A DNA stretch of 64,000 bases, taken from NCBI RefSeq assembly GCF_000262305.1, contig NC_017910.1, forward strand, positions 1,550,001-1,614,000, read 5' to 3'. The position numbers and the translations under genes are program-made. Source of the DNA: Shimwellia blattae DSM 4481 = NBRC 105725. GTDB taxonomy: Bacteria > Pseudomonadota > Gammaproteobacteria > Enterobacterales > Enterobacteriaceae. The notes under the pieces were generated by a model. The model had not been told where the DNA came from, made no database searches, and was given only the letters and a program-made list of their open reading frames with translations. Below, piece after piece: positions 42,828 to 50,974 of the stretch; position 1 is the first letter of the stretch; every line of letters starts with the position of its first letter.

Positions 42828-42856
42828 ATATTAGCGGCGGGGTGCGGGCTTGTCAA
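42828..42856 (-). promoter_or_regulatory. Sigma-70 promoter of tRNA-Asn copy 2
   Basis: TTGACA, 17-base spacer, TAATAT, then a GC-rich discriminator (TCGCCCCG) typical of stable-RNA promoters under stringent control. Confidence 0.85.
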
Positions 42857-42977
42857 AGCCTGATTGCAAATTCCGGCGCGTTTGACGATAAATTCCTCAT
42901 CTGGCTGTAAAAACAGCCATTAAGTGGCGATTTCAGCCCCCGAACGGTGCCTGAACTGTTACCGGGGGCTGAAAAAA

Positions 42978-44426
42978 TCAGCGGAAGGGGGGCTCGTTAA
43001 AGGTGCGTAGTTTGCGTGAGTGCAGGCGCTCTCCTTCGGCGCGCAGCAGATCGATGGCCCGGATACCTATCTGCAAATGCTCAGAAATCGCCCCTTCATA
43101 GAAACGATTGGCCTGACCGGGCAGTTTTATTTCGCCGTGCAGCGGCTTATCAGAGACGCACAGCAGCGTGCCGTAAGGCACCCGGAAGCGATATCCCTGG
43201 GCGGCAATGGTGGCGCTTTCCATATCAATCGCGACTGCCCGGCTCAGGTTAAAACGCAGGGCAGAGGCCGAATAGCGCAGCTCCCAGTTCCGGTCATCGG
43301 TGGTGACCACAGTGCCGGTACGCAGCCGCTGTTTTACCTCCTCCCCGGGCATACCGCTGACCAGTTTTGTGGCGTCGTACAGCGCGCGCTGCACTTCGGC
43401 AATGCTCGGGATCGGAATATCCGGCGGCAGCACCGCATCCAGCACGTGATCATCGCGCAGATAGGCGTGCGCCAGCACATAGTCGCCGATATCCTGGCTT
43501 TCACGCAGCCCGCCGCAGTGGCCTATCATCAGCCAGACATCCGGGCGCAGTACCGCCAGATGGTCACAAATGGTTTTCGCATTCGACGGGCCCACGCCAA
43601 TATTAATCAGCGTGATGCCCTGGCCATCTTCCGTAATCAGGTGCCAGGCGGGCATCTGGTGTTTCTTCCAGGCCAGATCGTTAATGGTGCGCTCCGGCGC
43701 TTCGGTATCTGCGGTGATCCAGTGGCCACCGGCGCAGGACAGCGCAATATACGGGCTGTCGGGATCGAGGATCTGGCTGCACCCCCAGCTGACAAACTCA
43801 TCCACGTAGCGGGTGTAGTTGGTAAACAGCACAAAGGGCTGAAAATGCTCCGCCGGGGTGCCGCTGTAGTGTTTCAGGCGGGCGAGGGAGAAATCCACCC
43901 GCCGGGCATCAAAGTGGGAAAGCGGGTAGCTTTCTGTCGGGTGGAACAGGCCGTCTGCGGTTTCATCACCAATTTGTGAGAGTTCCGTTGTCGGGAAATG
44001 GCGCGTCAGCCCGGCGCTCATGGAACGATCAAGCGATAAGCTGGAGCCGTCAATCACATAAGGGTAGGGAATTTCGTGCTCTGAGGGTTCAACCTCAATA
44101 CGGGCACCATAGTCATTCACCAGCAGGGTGAGCTGCTCAAGCAAATAGGCCCGGAACAGGGCAGGGTTGGTGATGGTGGTGGTATAGCACCCCGGGTGGG
44201 TAAAGCGGCCAAAGGCCCGGGTCTTTTTGTGGCGCACCGCATTGCCATCCCAGCTGACTTTAAGGCGCGGGTAAACGAACAACCCACCGGCCCGGGCCTG
44301 GTCGTCTGGCAGGGTTCCCTCTTTGATAAATTTGGCGATTGCCTCACGCAATGCCGTAACCGATGCGGTGTACAGGGCGTCAAGTCGGTCCAGTGCCTGG
44401 ACCGGTGTCAGCGCAGTAGGGCTCAT
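42978..44426 (-). CDS. amn: Amn, AMP nucleosidase
   Basis: A 482-residue cytoplasmic enzyme that cleaves AMP to adenine and ribose 5-phosphate. The ATG at 44426 follows GGAGA; the frame is open to 44483. SAGLTRHFPTTELSQIGDET, NIGVGPSNAKTICDHLAVLRPD and VAIDMESATIAAQGYRF match E. coli Amn nearly throughout, and the length is two residues shorter. It is flanked on both sides by tRNA-Asn genes on the same strand. Confidence 0.96.
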   Translation of the reverse strand: MSPTALTPVQALDRLDALYTASVTALREAIAKFIKEGTLPDDQARAGGLFVYPRLKVSWDGNAVRHKKTRAFGRFTHPGCYTTTITNPALFRAYLLEQLTLLVNDYGARIEVEPSEHEIPYPYVIDGSSLSLDRSMSAGLTRHFPTTELSQIGDETADGLFHPTESYPLSHFDARRVDFSLARLKHYSGTPAEHFQPFVLFTNYTRYVDEFVSWGCSQILDPDSPYIALSCAGGHWITADTEAPERTINDLAWKKHQMPAWHLITEDGQGITLINIGVGPSNAKTICDHLAVLRPDVWLMIGHCGGLRESQDIGDYVLAHAYLRDDHVLDAVLPPDIPIPSIAEVQRALYDATKLVSGMPGEEVKQRLRTGTVVTTDDRNWELRYSASALRFNLSRAVAIDMESATIAAQGYRFRVPYGTLLCVSDKPLHGEIKLPGQANRFYEGAISEHLQIGIRAIDLLRAEGERLHSRKLRTFNEPPFR

Positions 44427-44563
44427 GTTCTCTCCTTTGATAACGCGTAAAGCAGGAACGCGTGTTAACAAAGTGTATGCCATTGGCCGTGGGGGGCGAA
44501 GCAGAAATTAGCGTGACCGGCAGAGCGCGGTAGTCATGGGGGCGTGCGAAAATGGCGCAGGTT

Positions 44564-44598
44564 AAAAAAAAGCCCCGACAGGAATTATTGCCGGGGCT
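44564..44598 (-). terminator. Strong terminator with no assigned gene
   Basis: AGCCCCG (44571-44577) pairs with CGGGGCT (44592-44598); a run of eight T residues follows on the minus strand. It lies about 140 bases upstream of the amn ATG and does not belong to tRNA-Asn copy 3, which has its own terminator. Confidence 0.7.
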
Positions 44599-45157
44599 TC
44601 AGACTACTTTATATTCAGGGTTAAACATCAATTAACTTTACAACTCAAACACGTTTATCAGTACTGCGGTTAGCACTGCTACTAATGTACCGTATTACGC
44701 TGAAAGCGGCGCAGATACGGACATCCCCCTCGCGATATATACTCTTTGATGCGTGGCTTTATGTGTGTCGCCCGGTAACTGCCGCCGACACGGTGATACT
44801 GTAGAGCAAAGCCTTACATCATCGCGTTCTGGTCCACACCCTGCGATTGTCGTGACTGACTACATGGCCTGAAAGCATCACTGAAGAAAGCGTACCATCC
44901 ACCTGCTTCAGTATCCCATACAACATACTTCGTGGCCTTTATCGCATTAGCACAATGTCATTCGGACATTTACGTTAACCATTAAGGCTTACAGCCCGTG
45001 TGGTTAACGACCAACATACAGGGTTAGTACAGCATGTCAATACTGTTATTGCATCCATGTGTTTGAGGTGTCTGACGGGGGCCAGGGCATGGGCCTGGTG
45101 GCGGGGGATTCGGGCGGCCAGCTTCGTATATTTCTGGGTTACCGGACGCACGAAATG

Positions 45158-45190
45158 CAAAAACCCGCTTAAGTTTCCTTAAGCGGGTTC
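45158..45190 (-). terminator. Terminator of tRNA-Asn copy 3
   Basis: AACCCGCTTAAG/CTTAAGCGGGTT stem with a short loop, then a T run on the minus strand. Confidence 0.85.
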
Positions 45191-45197
45191 TTAAATA

Positions 45198-45273
45198 TGG
45201 CTCCTCTGACTGGACTCGAACCAGTGACATACGGATTAACAGTCCGCCGTTCTACCGACTGAACTACAGAGGA
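45198..45273 (-). tRNA. tRNA-Asn (GUU), copy 3
   Basis: 76 bases with encoded CCA, identical to the other copies; anticodon GTT. It is divergent from nac. Confidence 0.98.
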
Positions 45274-45291
45274 ATCGTGTGAACGGGGCGA

Positions 45292-45320
45292 ATATTAGCG
45301 GGGTGCTCTTATCTTGTCAA
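45292..45320 (-). promoter_or_regulatory. Sigma-70 promoter of tRNA-Asn copy 3
   Basis: TTGACA, 17-base spacer, TAATAT and the same GC-rich discriminator as copy 2. Confidence 0.85.
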
Positions 45321-45398
45321 AGGTGAAATTCGCTAAGTTGTACTGTTTGCTGACAATTTCAGCAGTGCGCGGTAAAAAAATGCAAAGCGGTGAATTTT

Positions 45399-45415
45399 TG
45401 CACTCCAATGGTGCG
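45399..45415. promoter_or_regulatory. NtrC enhancer site upstream of nac
   Basis: TGCACTCCAATGGTGCG matches 14 of 17 positions of the NtrC dyad TGCACCA-NNN-TGGTGCA. Its centre is about 120 bases before the predicted nac start, the usual enhancer distance. Confidence 0.7.
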
Positions 45416-45500
45416 TCCGTGCCCCTTTTCCAGGGCAGGCGCGCCTGTAAAACGGTGCGCTGTGCTGATTAACCGCCCGCCAGGGCAGGGGGCGCCATTC

Positions 45501-45515
45501 TGGCAAGCATTTTGC
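45501..45515 (+). promoter_or_regulatory. Sigma-54 promoter of nac
   Basis: TGGCAAGCATTTTGC: GG and GC spaced by ten bases with one departure from consensus. nac of E. coli and Klebsiella is known to be transcribed by sigma-54 RNA polymerase under NtrC. Confidence 0.87.
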
Positions 45516-45560
45516 ATTTATTACCAGGACCCCGTATCCGCTACCCGTTCTGGAGGCAAT

Positions 45561-46478
45561 ATGAACTTAAGACGACTCAAGTATTTCGTGAAAATCGTGG
45601 ATATCGGTAGCCTGACCCAGGCCGCAGAGGTATTGCATATTGCACAGCCCGCGCTCAGCCAGCAGGTGGCCACCCTGGAAGGTGAAATGGATCAGCAATT
45701 ACTGATTCGCACTAAGCGTGGGGTTACGCCTACCGAAGCCGGAAAAATTCTCTACGCCCATGCGCAGGCGATTCTGCGCCAGTGCGAACAGGCACAGCTG
45801 GCGGTCAGTAATGTGGGGAATATCCTGAGCGGCCAGGTGTCTATTGGCCTGGCGCCGGGAACGGCCGCCTCCTCGGTGATGACGCCGCTGCTGCAGGCGG
45901 TGCGCAATAACCTGCCGGAGGTACAGATTTTCCTGCATGAAAACGGCGGTGGCCAGCTTAACGATAAACTGCTCTGCGGGCAGCTGGATATGGCCGTATT
46001 GTATGAACGGGCCCCGCAGGCCGGGATCCTCAGTAAGCCGCTTCTTAAAGAGGATCTGTATCTGGTGGGGAGTGGTGAGAGCCCCGGTAAGAGTGTGGAT
46101 TTGTCCGCCGTTGCGCAGATGCGGCTGTTTCTGCCGCGTGATTACAGCGCCGTGCGTAAGCGGGTGGATGAGGCGTTTTCGCTGCGCCGTCTGACGGCGA
46201 AAGTCGTTGGTGAGATCGAGTCGCTCTCCACTATGGCGGCAGTCATTGCCAGCGGTACCGGGGTGACACTGCTGCCGGAGTCTGCCGCCAGATCCCTGAC
46301 GGCCAGTACCGGGAGCTGGATGGCCCGCGTTACCACACCATCGCTGACGCTGCCTTTGTCGCTGAATTTATCCGCGCGCATACCGCTGACACCACAAGCC
46401 CAGGCGGTAAAAGATATTCTTATGGCGCTGGTGACCCACCCGATGATGGAGAGCCGCGAGCTGCAACTGGTGGGCTGA
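45561..46478 (+). CDS. nac: Nac, nitrogen assimilation control LysR-type regulator
   Basis: A 305-residue LysR protein, the same length as E. coli Nac, that couples sigma-70 operons to nitrogen limitation. MNLRRLKYFVKIVDIGSLT begins the HTH domain; an open frame from 45390 was rejected because TGGAGGCAAT directly precedes the ATG at 45561. The sequence matches E. coli Nac through the effector domain (FLPRDYSAVRKRVDEAFSLR). An NtrC site and a sigma-54 promoter lie upstream. Confidence 0.96.
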   Translation: MNLRRLKYFVKIVDIGSLTQAAEVLHIAQPALSQQVATLEGEMDQQLLIRTKRGVTPTEAGKILYAHAQAILRQCEQAQLAVSNVGNILSGQVSIGLAPGTAASSVMTPLLQAVRNNLPEVQIFLHENGGGQLNDKLLCGQLDMAVLYERAPQAGILSKPLLKEDLYLVGSGESPGKSVDLSAVAQMRLFLPRDYSAVRKRVDEAFSLRRLTAKVVGEIESLSTMAAVIASGTGVTLLPESAARSLTASTGSWMARVTTPSLTLPLSLNLSARIPLTPQAQAVKDILMALVTHPMMESRELQLVG

Positions 46479-46583
46479 TTGCGTTATTCTTGCTGGTTAT
46501 AAGTTGCTGGTTTTTATTATTTGTTGCCATCACCGCAAGGCCTTAACAATAGGCTATCGCACCTGATGAGCCGTGGAGGCAGA

Positions 46584-47534
46584 GTGAACTTCCAGCAACT
46601 TAAAATTATTCGTGAGGCGGCGCGGCGGGACTACAACCTGACCGATGTCGCCAGTATGCTTTATACCTCGCAGTCCGGCGTAAGCCGCCATATCCGGGAA
46701 CTGGAAGAGGAGCTGGGGATTGAGATTTTTATTCGCCGGGGAAAGCGCCTGCTGGGGATGACAGAGCCGGGTAAAGCCCTGCTGGTAATTGCCGAGCGTA
46801 TTCTCAACGAAGCCAGTAATGTACGCCGCCTGGCGGATGTCTTTACCGACAATGCGACCGGGGTGCTGACGATTGCCACAACGCACACTCAGGCGCGCTA
46901 CAGCCTGCCTCCGGTGATTAAAACGTTTCGTGAGCGCTTCCCTGAGGTGCGCCTGGAGCTTATCCAGGGCACGCCCCAGGAGATAGAAACCCTGCTCCAT
47001 AACGGGGGGGCCGATGTGGGGATCGCCACCGAGCGGCTGAATAACGATCCGCTACTGGTCGCTTACCCCTGGTTCCACTGGTATCACACCTTACTGGTGC
47101 CAGCCGGTCACCCCCTGGTGAACCACACCCCGCTTACACTTGAGCATATTGCCCAGTGGCCACTCATTACCTATCGCCAGGGGATAACCGGGCGTGGCCG
47201 GATTGACGATGCATTCCAGCGCCGGGGGCTGATACCGGATGTGGTGCTCAGCGCTCAGGACTCCGATGTGATTAAAACCTATGTTGAGCTGGGGCTGGGG
47301 ATTGGCCTGGTCGCCGGGCAGGCCGGGGGGGAGGCCGGAAACCCGGCGCTGGTGCAGCTGGATACGCGCCACCTGTTTGAGGCCAATACCGTGTGGCTGG
47401 GGATCAAACGGGGCCAGTTACAACGTAACTATGTCTGGCATTTTATTGAATTGTGTAATGAGGCGCTCTCATTTGAAGAGATTAAACGCCAGGCGCTGGA
47501 GCCGGAAGAGGCTGTCCTTGATTATCAGATCTAA
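46584..47534 (+). CDS. cbl: Cbl, LysR-type activator of sulfate-starvation genes
   Basis: A 316-residue LysR regulator paralogous to CysB that activates tau and ssu genes when sulfate is short. The GTG at 46584 follows GGAGG and gives the E. coli length; upstream ATGs lack support. QLKIIREAARRDYNLTDVA, HTQARYSLPPVIK and DTRHLFEANTVWLG are diagnostic. It follows nac by 105 bases on the same strand, as in E. coli. Confidence 0.96.
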   Translation: MNFQQLKIIREAARRDYNLTDVASMLYTSQSGVSRHIRELEEELGIEIFIRRGKRLLGMTEPGKALLVIAERILNEASNVRRLADVFTDNATGVLTIATTHTQARYSLPPVIKTFRERFPEVRLELIQGTPQEIETLLHNGGADVGIATERLNNDPLLVAYPWFHWYHTLLVPAGHPLVNHTPLTLEHIAQWPLITYRQGITGRGRIDDAFQRRGLIPDVVLSAQDSDVIKTYVELGLGIGLVAGQAGGEAGNPALVQLDTRHLFEANTVWLGIKRGQLQRNYVWHFIELCNEALSFEEIKRQALEPEEAVLDYQI

Positions 47535-47558
47535 TTTTCCCGGTCGGGAGCTGTAACG

Positions 47559-47614
47559 GAAAAGCAAAAGCCTGCTTGAAAGCAGGCTTTTCTAAATCTG
47601 GCTCCTCTGACTGG
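47559..47614 (-). repeat. Direct repeat: tRNA-Asn 3' end plus terminator (left copy, att-like)
   Basis: These 56 bases match 48409-48465 with one single-base gap and two substitutions. They hold a terminator hairpin (AAGCCTGCT/AGCAGGCTT) and TGGCTCCTCTGACTGG (47599-47614), the last 16 bases of tRNA-Asn including CCA, after which homology stops abruptly. This is how the distal end of an element inserted at a tRNA 3' end looks. Confidence 0.8.
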
Positions 47615-47760
47615 GATCACCTGAGATGAAACAGATTTTCTGATATTACGGGCTATTATCAGCCGGTCTGAAAATAGTGCCTCTTCGCTGCCAGCGCTTT
47701 CGCGCCTGAACCAATCCACCATGAATCTGATGAATAATTGTGCGTCGTCCGCTGTGGATG

Positions 47761-47776
47761 TTATATTAAAATATAA
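47761..47776. promoter_or_regulatory. Dyad in the pemI promoter, candidate autorepression site
   Basis: TTATATT-AA-AATATAA, a perfect 7-base inverted repeat 17 bases before the pemI start, overlapping the likely -10 region. PemI/MazE antitoxins repress their own operon by binding such palindromes. Confidence 0.6.
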
Positions 47777-47792
47777 TATCCGGAGGTGCTCT

Positions 47793-48050
47793 ATGTATAC
47801 CACTCGTCTGAAAAAGGTTGGCGGATCCGTCATGCTGGCGGTTCCTCCCGTCGTGCTGAAAACCCTGAGTCTGTCGGTGGACAGCGAAGTGGGTATGACC
47901 ATTGAGAATGGCTGCCTGATTATTGAACCCCAGAAACGGCCCCGTTATTCGCTTGAGGAACTGCTGGCACAGTGCGAACCGCACGCCGAAATGAGTGAAG
48001 AGGATCGGGAATGGATTGATGCGCCTGCGGCAGGTAAGGAGATCCTGTAA
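47793..48050 (+). CDS. pemI: PemI-type antitoxin (AbrB/MazE fold)
   Basis: An 85-residue antitoxin. An N-terminal swapped-hairpin DNA-binding domain (KKVGGSVMLAVPP, VGMTIENGCLIIEP) is followed by an acidic, flexible C-terminus (EMSEEDREWIDAP) that binds the toxin. The ATG at 47793 follows CGGAGGTGCT; an open frame from 47721 is ignored. The stop directly abuts the toxin ATG. The pair sits between a full tRNA-Asn and a tRNA 3' fragment. Confidence 0.9.
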   Translation: MYTTRLKKVGGSVMLAVPPVVLKTLSLSVDSEVGMTIENGCLIIEPQKRPRYSLEELLAQCEPHAEMSEEDREWIDAPAAGKEIL

Positions 48051-48383
48051 ATGGACAGAGGGGAAATCTGGCTCGTTTCACTGGATCCCACAGCCGGACA
48101 CGAACAAAGCGGGAAACGCCCGGTGCTTATCGTATCGAAGGCCTCGTTCAACACGTTCACCCGGTTGCCCGTTGTTGTTCCTGTCACCAGCGGCGGGAAT
48201 TTTGCCCGTACGGCTGGTTTTGCTGTTTCACTGGATGGTGCAGGGACGAAAACAACGGGCGTTATTCGCTGTGACCAGCCCAGAACTATCGATATGGCGG
48301 CCAGAAATGGTAAGCGGCTGGAACGTCTGCCTGATGCTGTTGTGAATGAAGTGCTGGCCCGGCTGGAAGCCATACTGAGCTGA
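48051..48383 (+). CDS. pemK: PemK/ChpB-type toxin (MazF-family mRNA endonuclease)
   Basis: A 110-residue ribosome-independent RNase toxin. RGEIWLVSLDPTAGHEQSGK at the N-terminus, RPVLIVS and TGVIRCDQPRTIDMAARNGK are the family signatures; Arg and Thr in these loops form the active site in PemK. It starts on the base after the antitoxin stop. Length equals plasmid R100 PemK, and the chromosomal location beside a tRNA suggests arrival on a mobile element. Confidence 0.92.
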   Translation: MDRGEIWLVSLDPTAGHEQSGKRPVLIVSKASFNTFTRLPVVVPVTSGGNFARTAGFAVSLDGAGTKTTGVIRCDQPRTIDMAARNGKRLERLPDAVVNEVLARLEAILS

Positions 48384-48408
48384 TACCCGGACATAATGGG
48401 GAAACGCA

Positions 48409-48465
48409 GAAAAGCAAAAAGCCTGCTCGAAAGCAGGCTTTTCTAAATATGGCTCCTCTGACTGG
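48409..48465 (-). repeat. Direct repeat: tRNA-Asn 3' end plus terminator (right copy)
   Basis: 57 bases matching 47559-47614. Here the tRNA part continues into the complete tRNA-Asn copy 4. The hairpin AAAAGCCTGCT/AGCAGGCTTTT (48416-48441) ends the tRNA transcript. Confidence 0.8.
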
Positions 48466-48525
48466 ACTCGAACCAGTGACATACGGATTAACAGTCCGCC
48501 GTTCTACCGACTGAACTACAGAGGA
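48450..48525 (-). tRNA. tRNA-Asn (GUU), copy 4
   Basis: 76 bases with encoded CCA, identical to copies 1-3. Its 3' end faces the PemI/PemK pair and a repeat of that end lies 850 bases away. Confidence 0.98.
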
Positions 48526-48543
48526 ATCGTGTGAACGGGGCGC

Positions 48544-48572
48544 ATAGTAATAGCCCGGCATTTTGCTGTCAA
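48544..48572 (-). promoter_or_regulatory. Sigma-70 promoter of tRNA-Asn copy 4
   Basis: TTGACA, 17-base spacer, TACTAT and a GC-rich discriminator (GCGCCCCG) on the minus strand. Confidence 0.8.
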
Positions 48573-48624
48573 TACTAAAACTAATTTCCTGATTTAAATG
48601 GTTATATTGCCATCATTTTGCTGA

Positions 48625-49410
48625 TTAATGCAGCGCACAGGATGCATCTTCATCATTTTGCAGGCGCCGGAGCGGGTCCTGACCATAAAAACGGCAGAAG
48701 TGCTGCCAGAGCACCGGGAAGCGCGGGGCAAACAGGGTGGGGGCGCTGAAGAAGTATTCCGACAATACGGCGAAACATTCCGCCGGATCGGTCGCGGCGT
48801 AGGCATCTATACTGGCGCCGGTTTCGCCCACCTGGTCTATCTCATCCTGGATATGGTCCATGGCGGCATGCAGCGCATGCTCCCAGCTGGCCACCTCGCT
48901 AAACGGGATCTGCGGAATACCGCTGGCGCAGGCACCATTGCGCATATCCAGCTTGTGGGCCACTTCATGGATTATCAGATTAAAACCGGAGGCGTCGAAC
49001 GAGTCCTGAATATCGAGCCAGTTCAGGACCACCGGCCCCTGCTGCCAGCTTTGCCCGGACTGGACTACCCGGCGGGTATGGACCAGGCCGATATCGTCCT
49101 GCCATTCGTCATCCACCAGGAAGGGGGCCGGGTAGATCAGCACGTCATGGAAGCCATCGAGAGATTCAATACCCAGCTCCAGAACCGGCAGCGCGAACAG
49201 CAGCGCAATGCGCGCGCGCTGGAGTGGTGTTAGTTCCAGACCCTGAAGCGGGATCAGGCGCTTGTGGCGCAAAAACTTCGTGGCCAGCGTGATAAGGCGG
49301 CTGGTCTCTTGCGTTGTCAGGGTCGAGAGTAATGGAATACTGAGCGCCTGTTCCCAGGGGAGGGCGGGGTTTGCTGTGCATGATGTTGCTTTCCAGGGCC
49401 ACTTAATCAT
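48625..49410 (-). CDS. mtfA: MtfA, Mlc-titrating zinc peptidase
   Basis: A 261-residue cytoplasmic metallopeptidase. In E. coli it binds the glucose repressor Mlc and so raises ptsG expression. The zinc site IIHEVAHKLD puts His148, Glu149 and His152 at the active centre, with DPAECFAVLSEYFF supplying the third ligand region. The second of two adjacent ATGs (49410) has better spacing from CAGG. It is located next to tRNA-Asn and serU as in E. coli. Confidence 0.95.
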   Translation of the reverse strand: MIKWPWKATSCTANPALPWEQALSIPLLSTLTTQETSRLITLATKFLRHKRLIPLQGLELTPLQRARIALLFALPVLELGIESLDGFHDVLIYPAPFLVDDEWQDDIGLVHTRRVVQSGQSWQQGPVVLNWLDIQDSFDASGFNLIIHEVAHKLDMRNGACASGIPQIPFSEVASWEHALHAAMDHIQDEIDQVGETGASIDAYAATDPAECFAVLSEYFFSAPTLFAPRFPVLWQHFCRFYGQDPLRRLQNDEDASCALH

Positions 49411-49504
49411 CATTACCTGCTCGTAAAGTCGTCACTTAAACGAAGATACCCGGATCAGAGCTGTTAAAATGCCAAAATACCTGGCATTATTGCAACCGTT
49501 TTAC

Positions 49505-49594
49505 GGAGAGATGCCGGAGCGGCTGAACGGACCGGTCTCGAAAACCGGAGTAGGGGCAACTCTACCGGGGGTTCAAATCCCCCTCTCTCCGCCA
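49505..49594 (+). tRNA. serU: tRNA-Ser (CGA)
   Basis: 90 bases with a long variable arm and encoded CCA; the anticodon loop CTCGAAA gives CGA, reading UCG codons. It matches E. coli serU and has the same neighbour, mtfA. Confidence 0.97.
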
Positions 49595-49766
49595 CTTCAT
49601 GACTGTTTTTTCTTACTGATTTTCTGTTGAAAACCCTTCGTTTTTACCCGCCAGATGTTACACACCATGGTGAGATCTGTCATGTGCACATCTCTCATAA
49701 AACGCAATATAATGTGTTATTTCCCCGCCGGTTCCGGGCGGTCGCTGCCAGCGCAGAGGAGTACAT

Positions 49767-50405
49767 ATGCATAATCAGGATCCTGAGCTGTATGCTCTGG
49801 CTGAAGATTATCTTAGTGCCATTATGCATTTTGAAGACGGAGACCCCAATGAAAACCCCTGGGTTTCAGGTAAGCCCAGGCAGCTTAATATTAATGTGGA
49901 CAGGTATGATCCTGAGTGGCCGCGAATATTTACCCGGGAAAAAGCGCGTATTATATCTGCCCTGGGGGATGTGGCTCTGAATGTGGTGCATATTGGCTCT
50001 ACGGCAGTGCCGGGGCTGTCGGCGAAGCCGGTTATTGATATTGATTTAATTGTGGCCCGCCCGGGCGATGAACACCGTTATATTCCGCAATTAACCTCAC
50101 TGGGGTATATCCATACGGTTCGCGAGCCGTCCTGGTATGAGCACCGAATGTTGTATCTTGATGATCCGGAAGTTAATTTGCATGTATTCCCGCCCAGTTG
50201 CCCTGAGCATCTGCGCCATCTGTTATTTCGTGACTGGTTAATCCGCCACCCTGAAGACGTTATTGCCTACGAGGCCAGTAAGCTGCAGGCAAAAAACGGT
50301 GTCACTACCATGATGGATTACAACCAGAAAAAGAGTGCGACCGTGCGGAATATTTATCACAAAATATTTACAAGTCTGCAAAATAATCACCAACAAAAAA
50401 CCTGA
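49767..50405 (+). CDS. GrpB/UPF0157-family nucleotidyltransferase-fold protein
   Basis: A 212-residue protein with a GrpB domain (about residues 40-205): VVHIGSTAVPGLSAKPVIDI carries the nucleotidyltransferase Gly-Ser and Asp residues, and NLHVFPPSCPEHLRH follows. Cellular role is unknown; related domains are found fused to CoaE. The ATG at 49767 has GAGGAG upstream. It is slightly AT-richer than its neighbours and has no counterpart at this place in E. coli K-12. Confidence 0.8.
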   Translation: MHNQDPELYALAEDYLSAIMHFEDGDPNENPWVSGKPRQLNINVDRYDPEWPRIFTREKARIISALGDVALNVVHIGSTAVPGLSAKPVIDIDLIVARPGDEHRYIPQLTSLGYIHTVREPSWYEHRMLYLDDPEVNLHVFPPSCPEHLRHLLFRDWLIRHPEDVIAYEASKLQAKNGVTTMMDYNQKKSATVRNIYHKIFTSLQNNHQQKT

Positions 50406-50538
50406 GCTATATTCAGCCAGCCACTGGCTGCGAATTTTCGGACTGTTTCACCAGGATACCGGTATTGAACTGTGATATAAATCACGCGGTAAAATGCGTG
50501 GTTACGCAGGTAAGCAATTAATCATTTGAGAAGAAGGT

Positions 50539-50814
50539 ATGTCTCAGGTAATGGACGAAAAACCAACGCGGGACCCGGGTGGGCGCCTGGCGCTGTGGCT
50601 ATTTTATGGTTTTTGCCTCTACTCTGTATGGGCAATGGTACGTTATTTTTGGGTAGTCAGCGGGGCCGATCCCGCCGCCAGTGGTCCGGGGATCTCTGAA
50701 CTGAACTCCTCTACGGGGATCTGGCTGAGTGCGCTGTGTGGCTTTATGGTCCTGGGCGGTGTCTGTGCGCTGCTGGGGGGGCTGGCCTGGTATACCCGGC
50801 CACGACAGCGTTAA
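50539..50814 (+). CDS. Small inner-membrane protein, unknown
   Basis: 91 residues with two membrane helices (about 18-38 and 62-84), both short ends facing the same side, and a positively charged C-terminus (TRPRQR). GAGAAGG precedes the ATG. No family recognised; its position just before dcm is where E. coli has other small unrelated membrane-protein genes. Confidence 0.65.
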   Translation: MSQVMDEKPTRDPGGRLALWLFYGFCLYSVWAMVRYFWVVSGADPAASGPGISELNSSTGIWLSALCGFMVLGGVCALLGGLAWYTRPRQR

Positions 50815-50974
50815 TCGCGAAGCTAATCTGGCCTGGTGCCGGATCTGTGTTCTGATGTTATCCTTGCGCCCTGCAAACCCTGTCTGGTGTTTGCGGGGCC
50901 TGCCGCGCTTTACGATCAAAACCCTATTGTATTAACCGCTTTGTGATACTCTGGTCCTTATTTCGATTTGTTAA

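Larger units (their letters stand above)
44427..45197. other. Intergenic region upstream of amn with an unassigned terminator
   Basis: 771 bases before tRNA-Asn copy 3. No reading frame is convincing. A strong minus-strand terminator at 44564-44598 stands upstream of amn and must end some transcript from 44600-45160; a 35-codon frame starting MLYGILKQVDG lies there without a good ribosome site. A small RNA is possible, but no known one is recognised. Confidence 0.5.

Noticed and set aside
43020..43979. 319-codon plus-strand open frame opposite amn
   Set aside because: Shadow of amn in a GC-rich gene; no ribosome site or family resemblance, while the amn frame matches E. coli throughout.
48286..48561. 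Minus-strand frames crossing tRNA-Asn copy 4 (similar ones cross the other copies)
   Set aside because: They translate the tRNA itself and recur wherever the tRNA does.
49505..49594. tRNA-Ser as an island insertion site
   Set aside because: No repeat of its 3' end was seen nearby and the flanking gene on one side is core; the GrpB-type gene alone is weak evidence.
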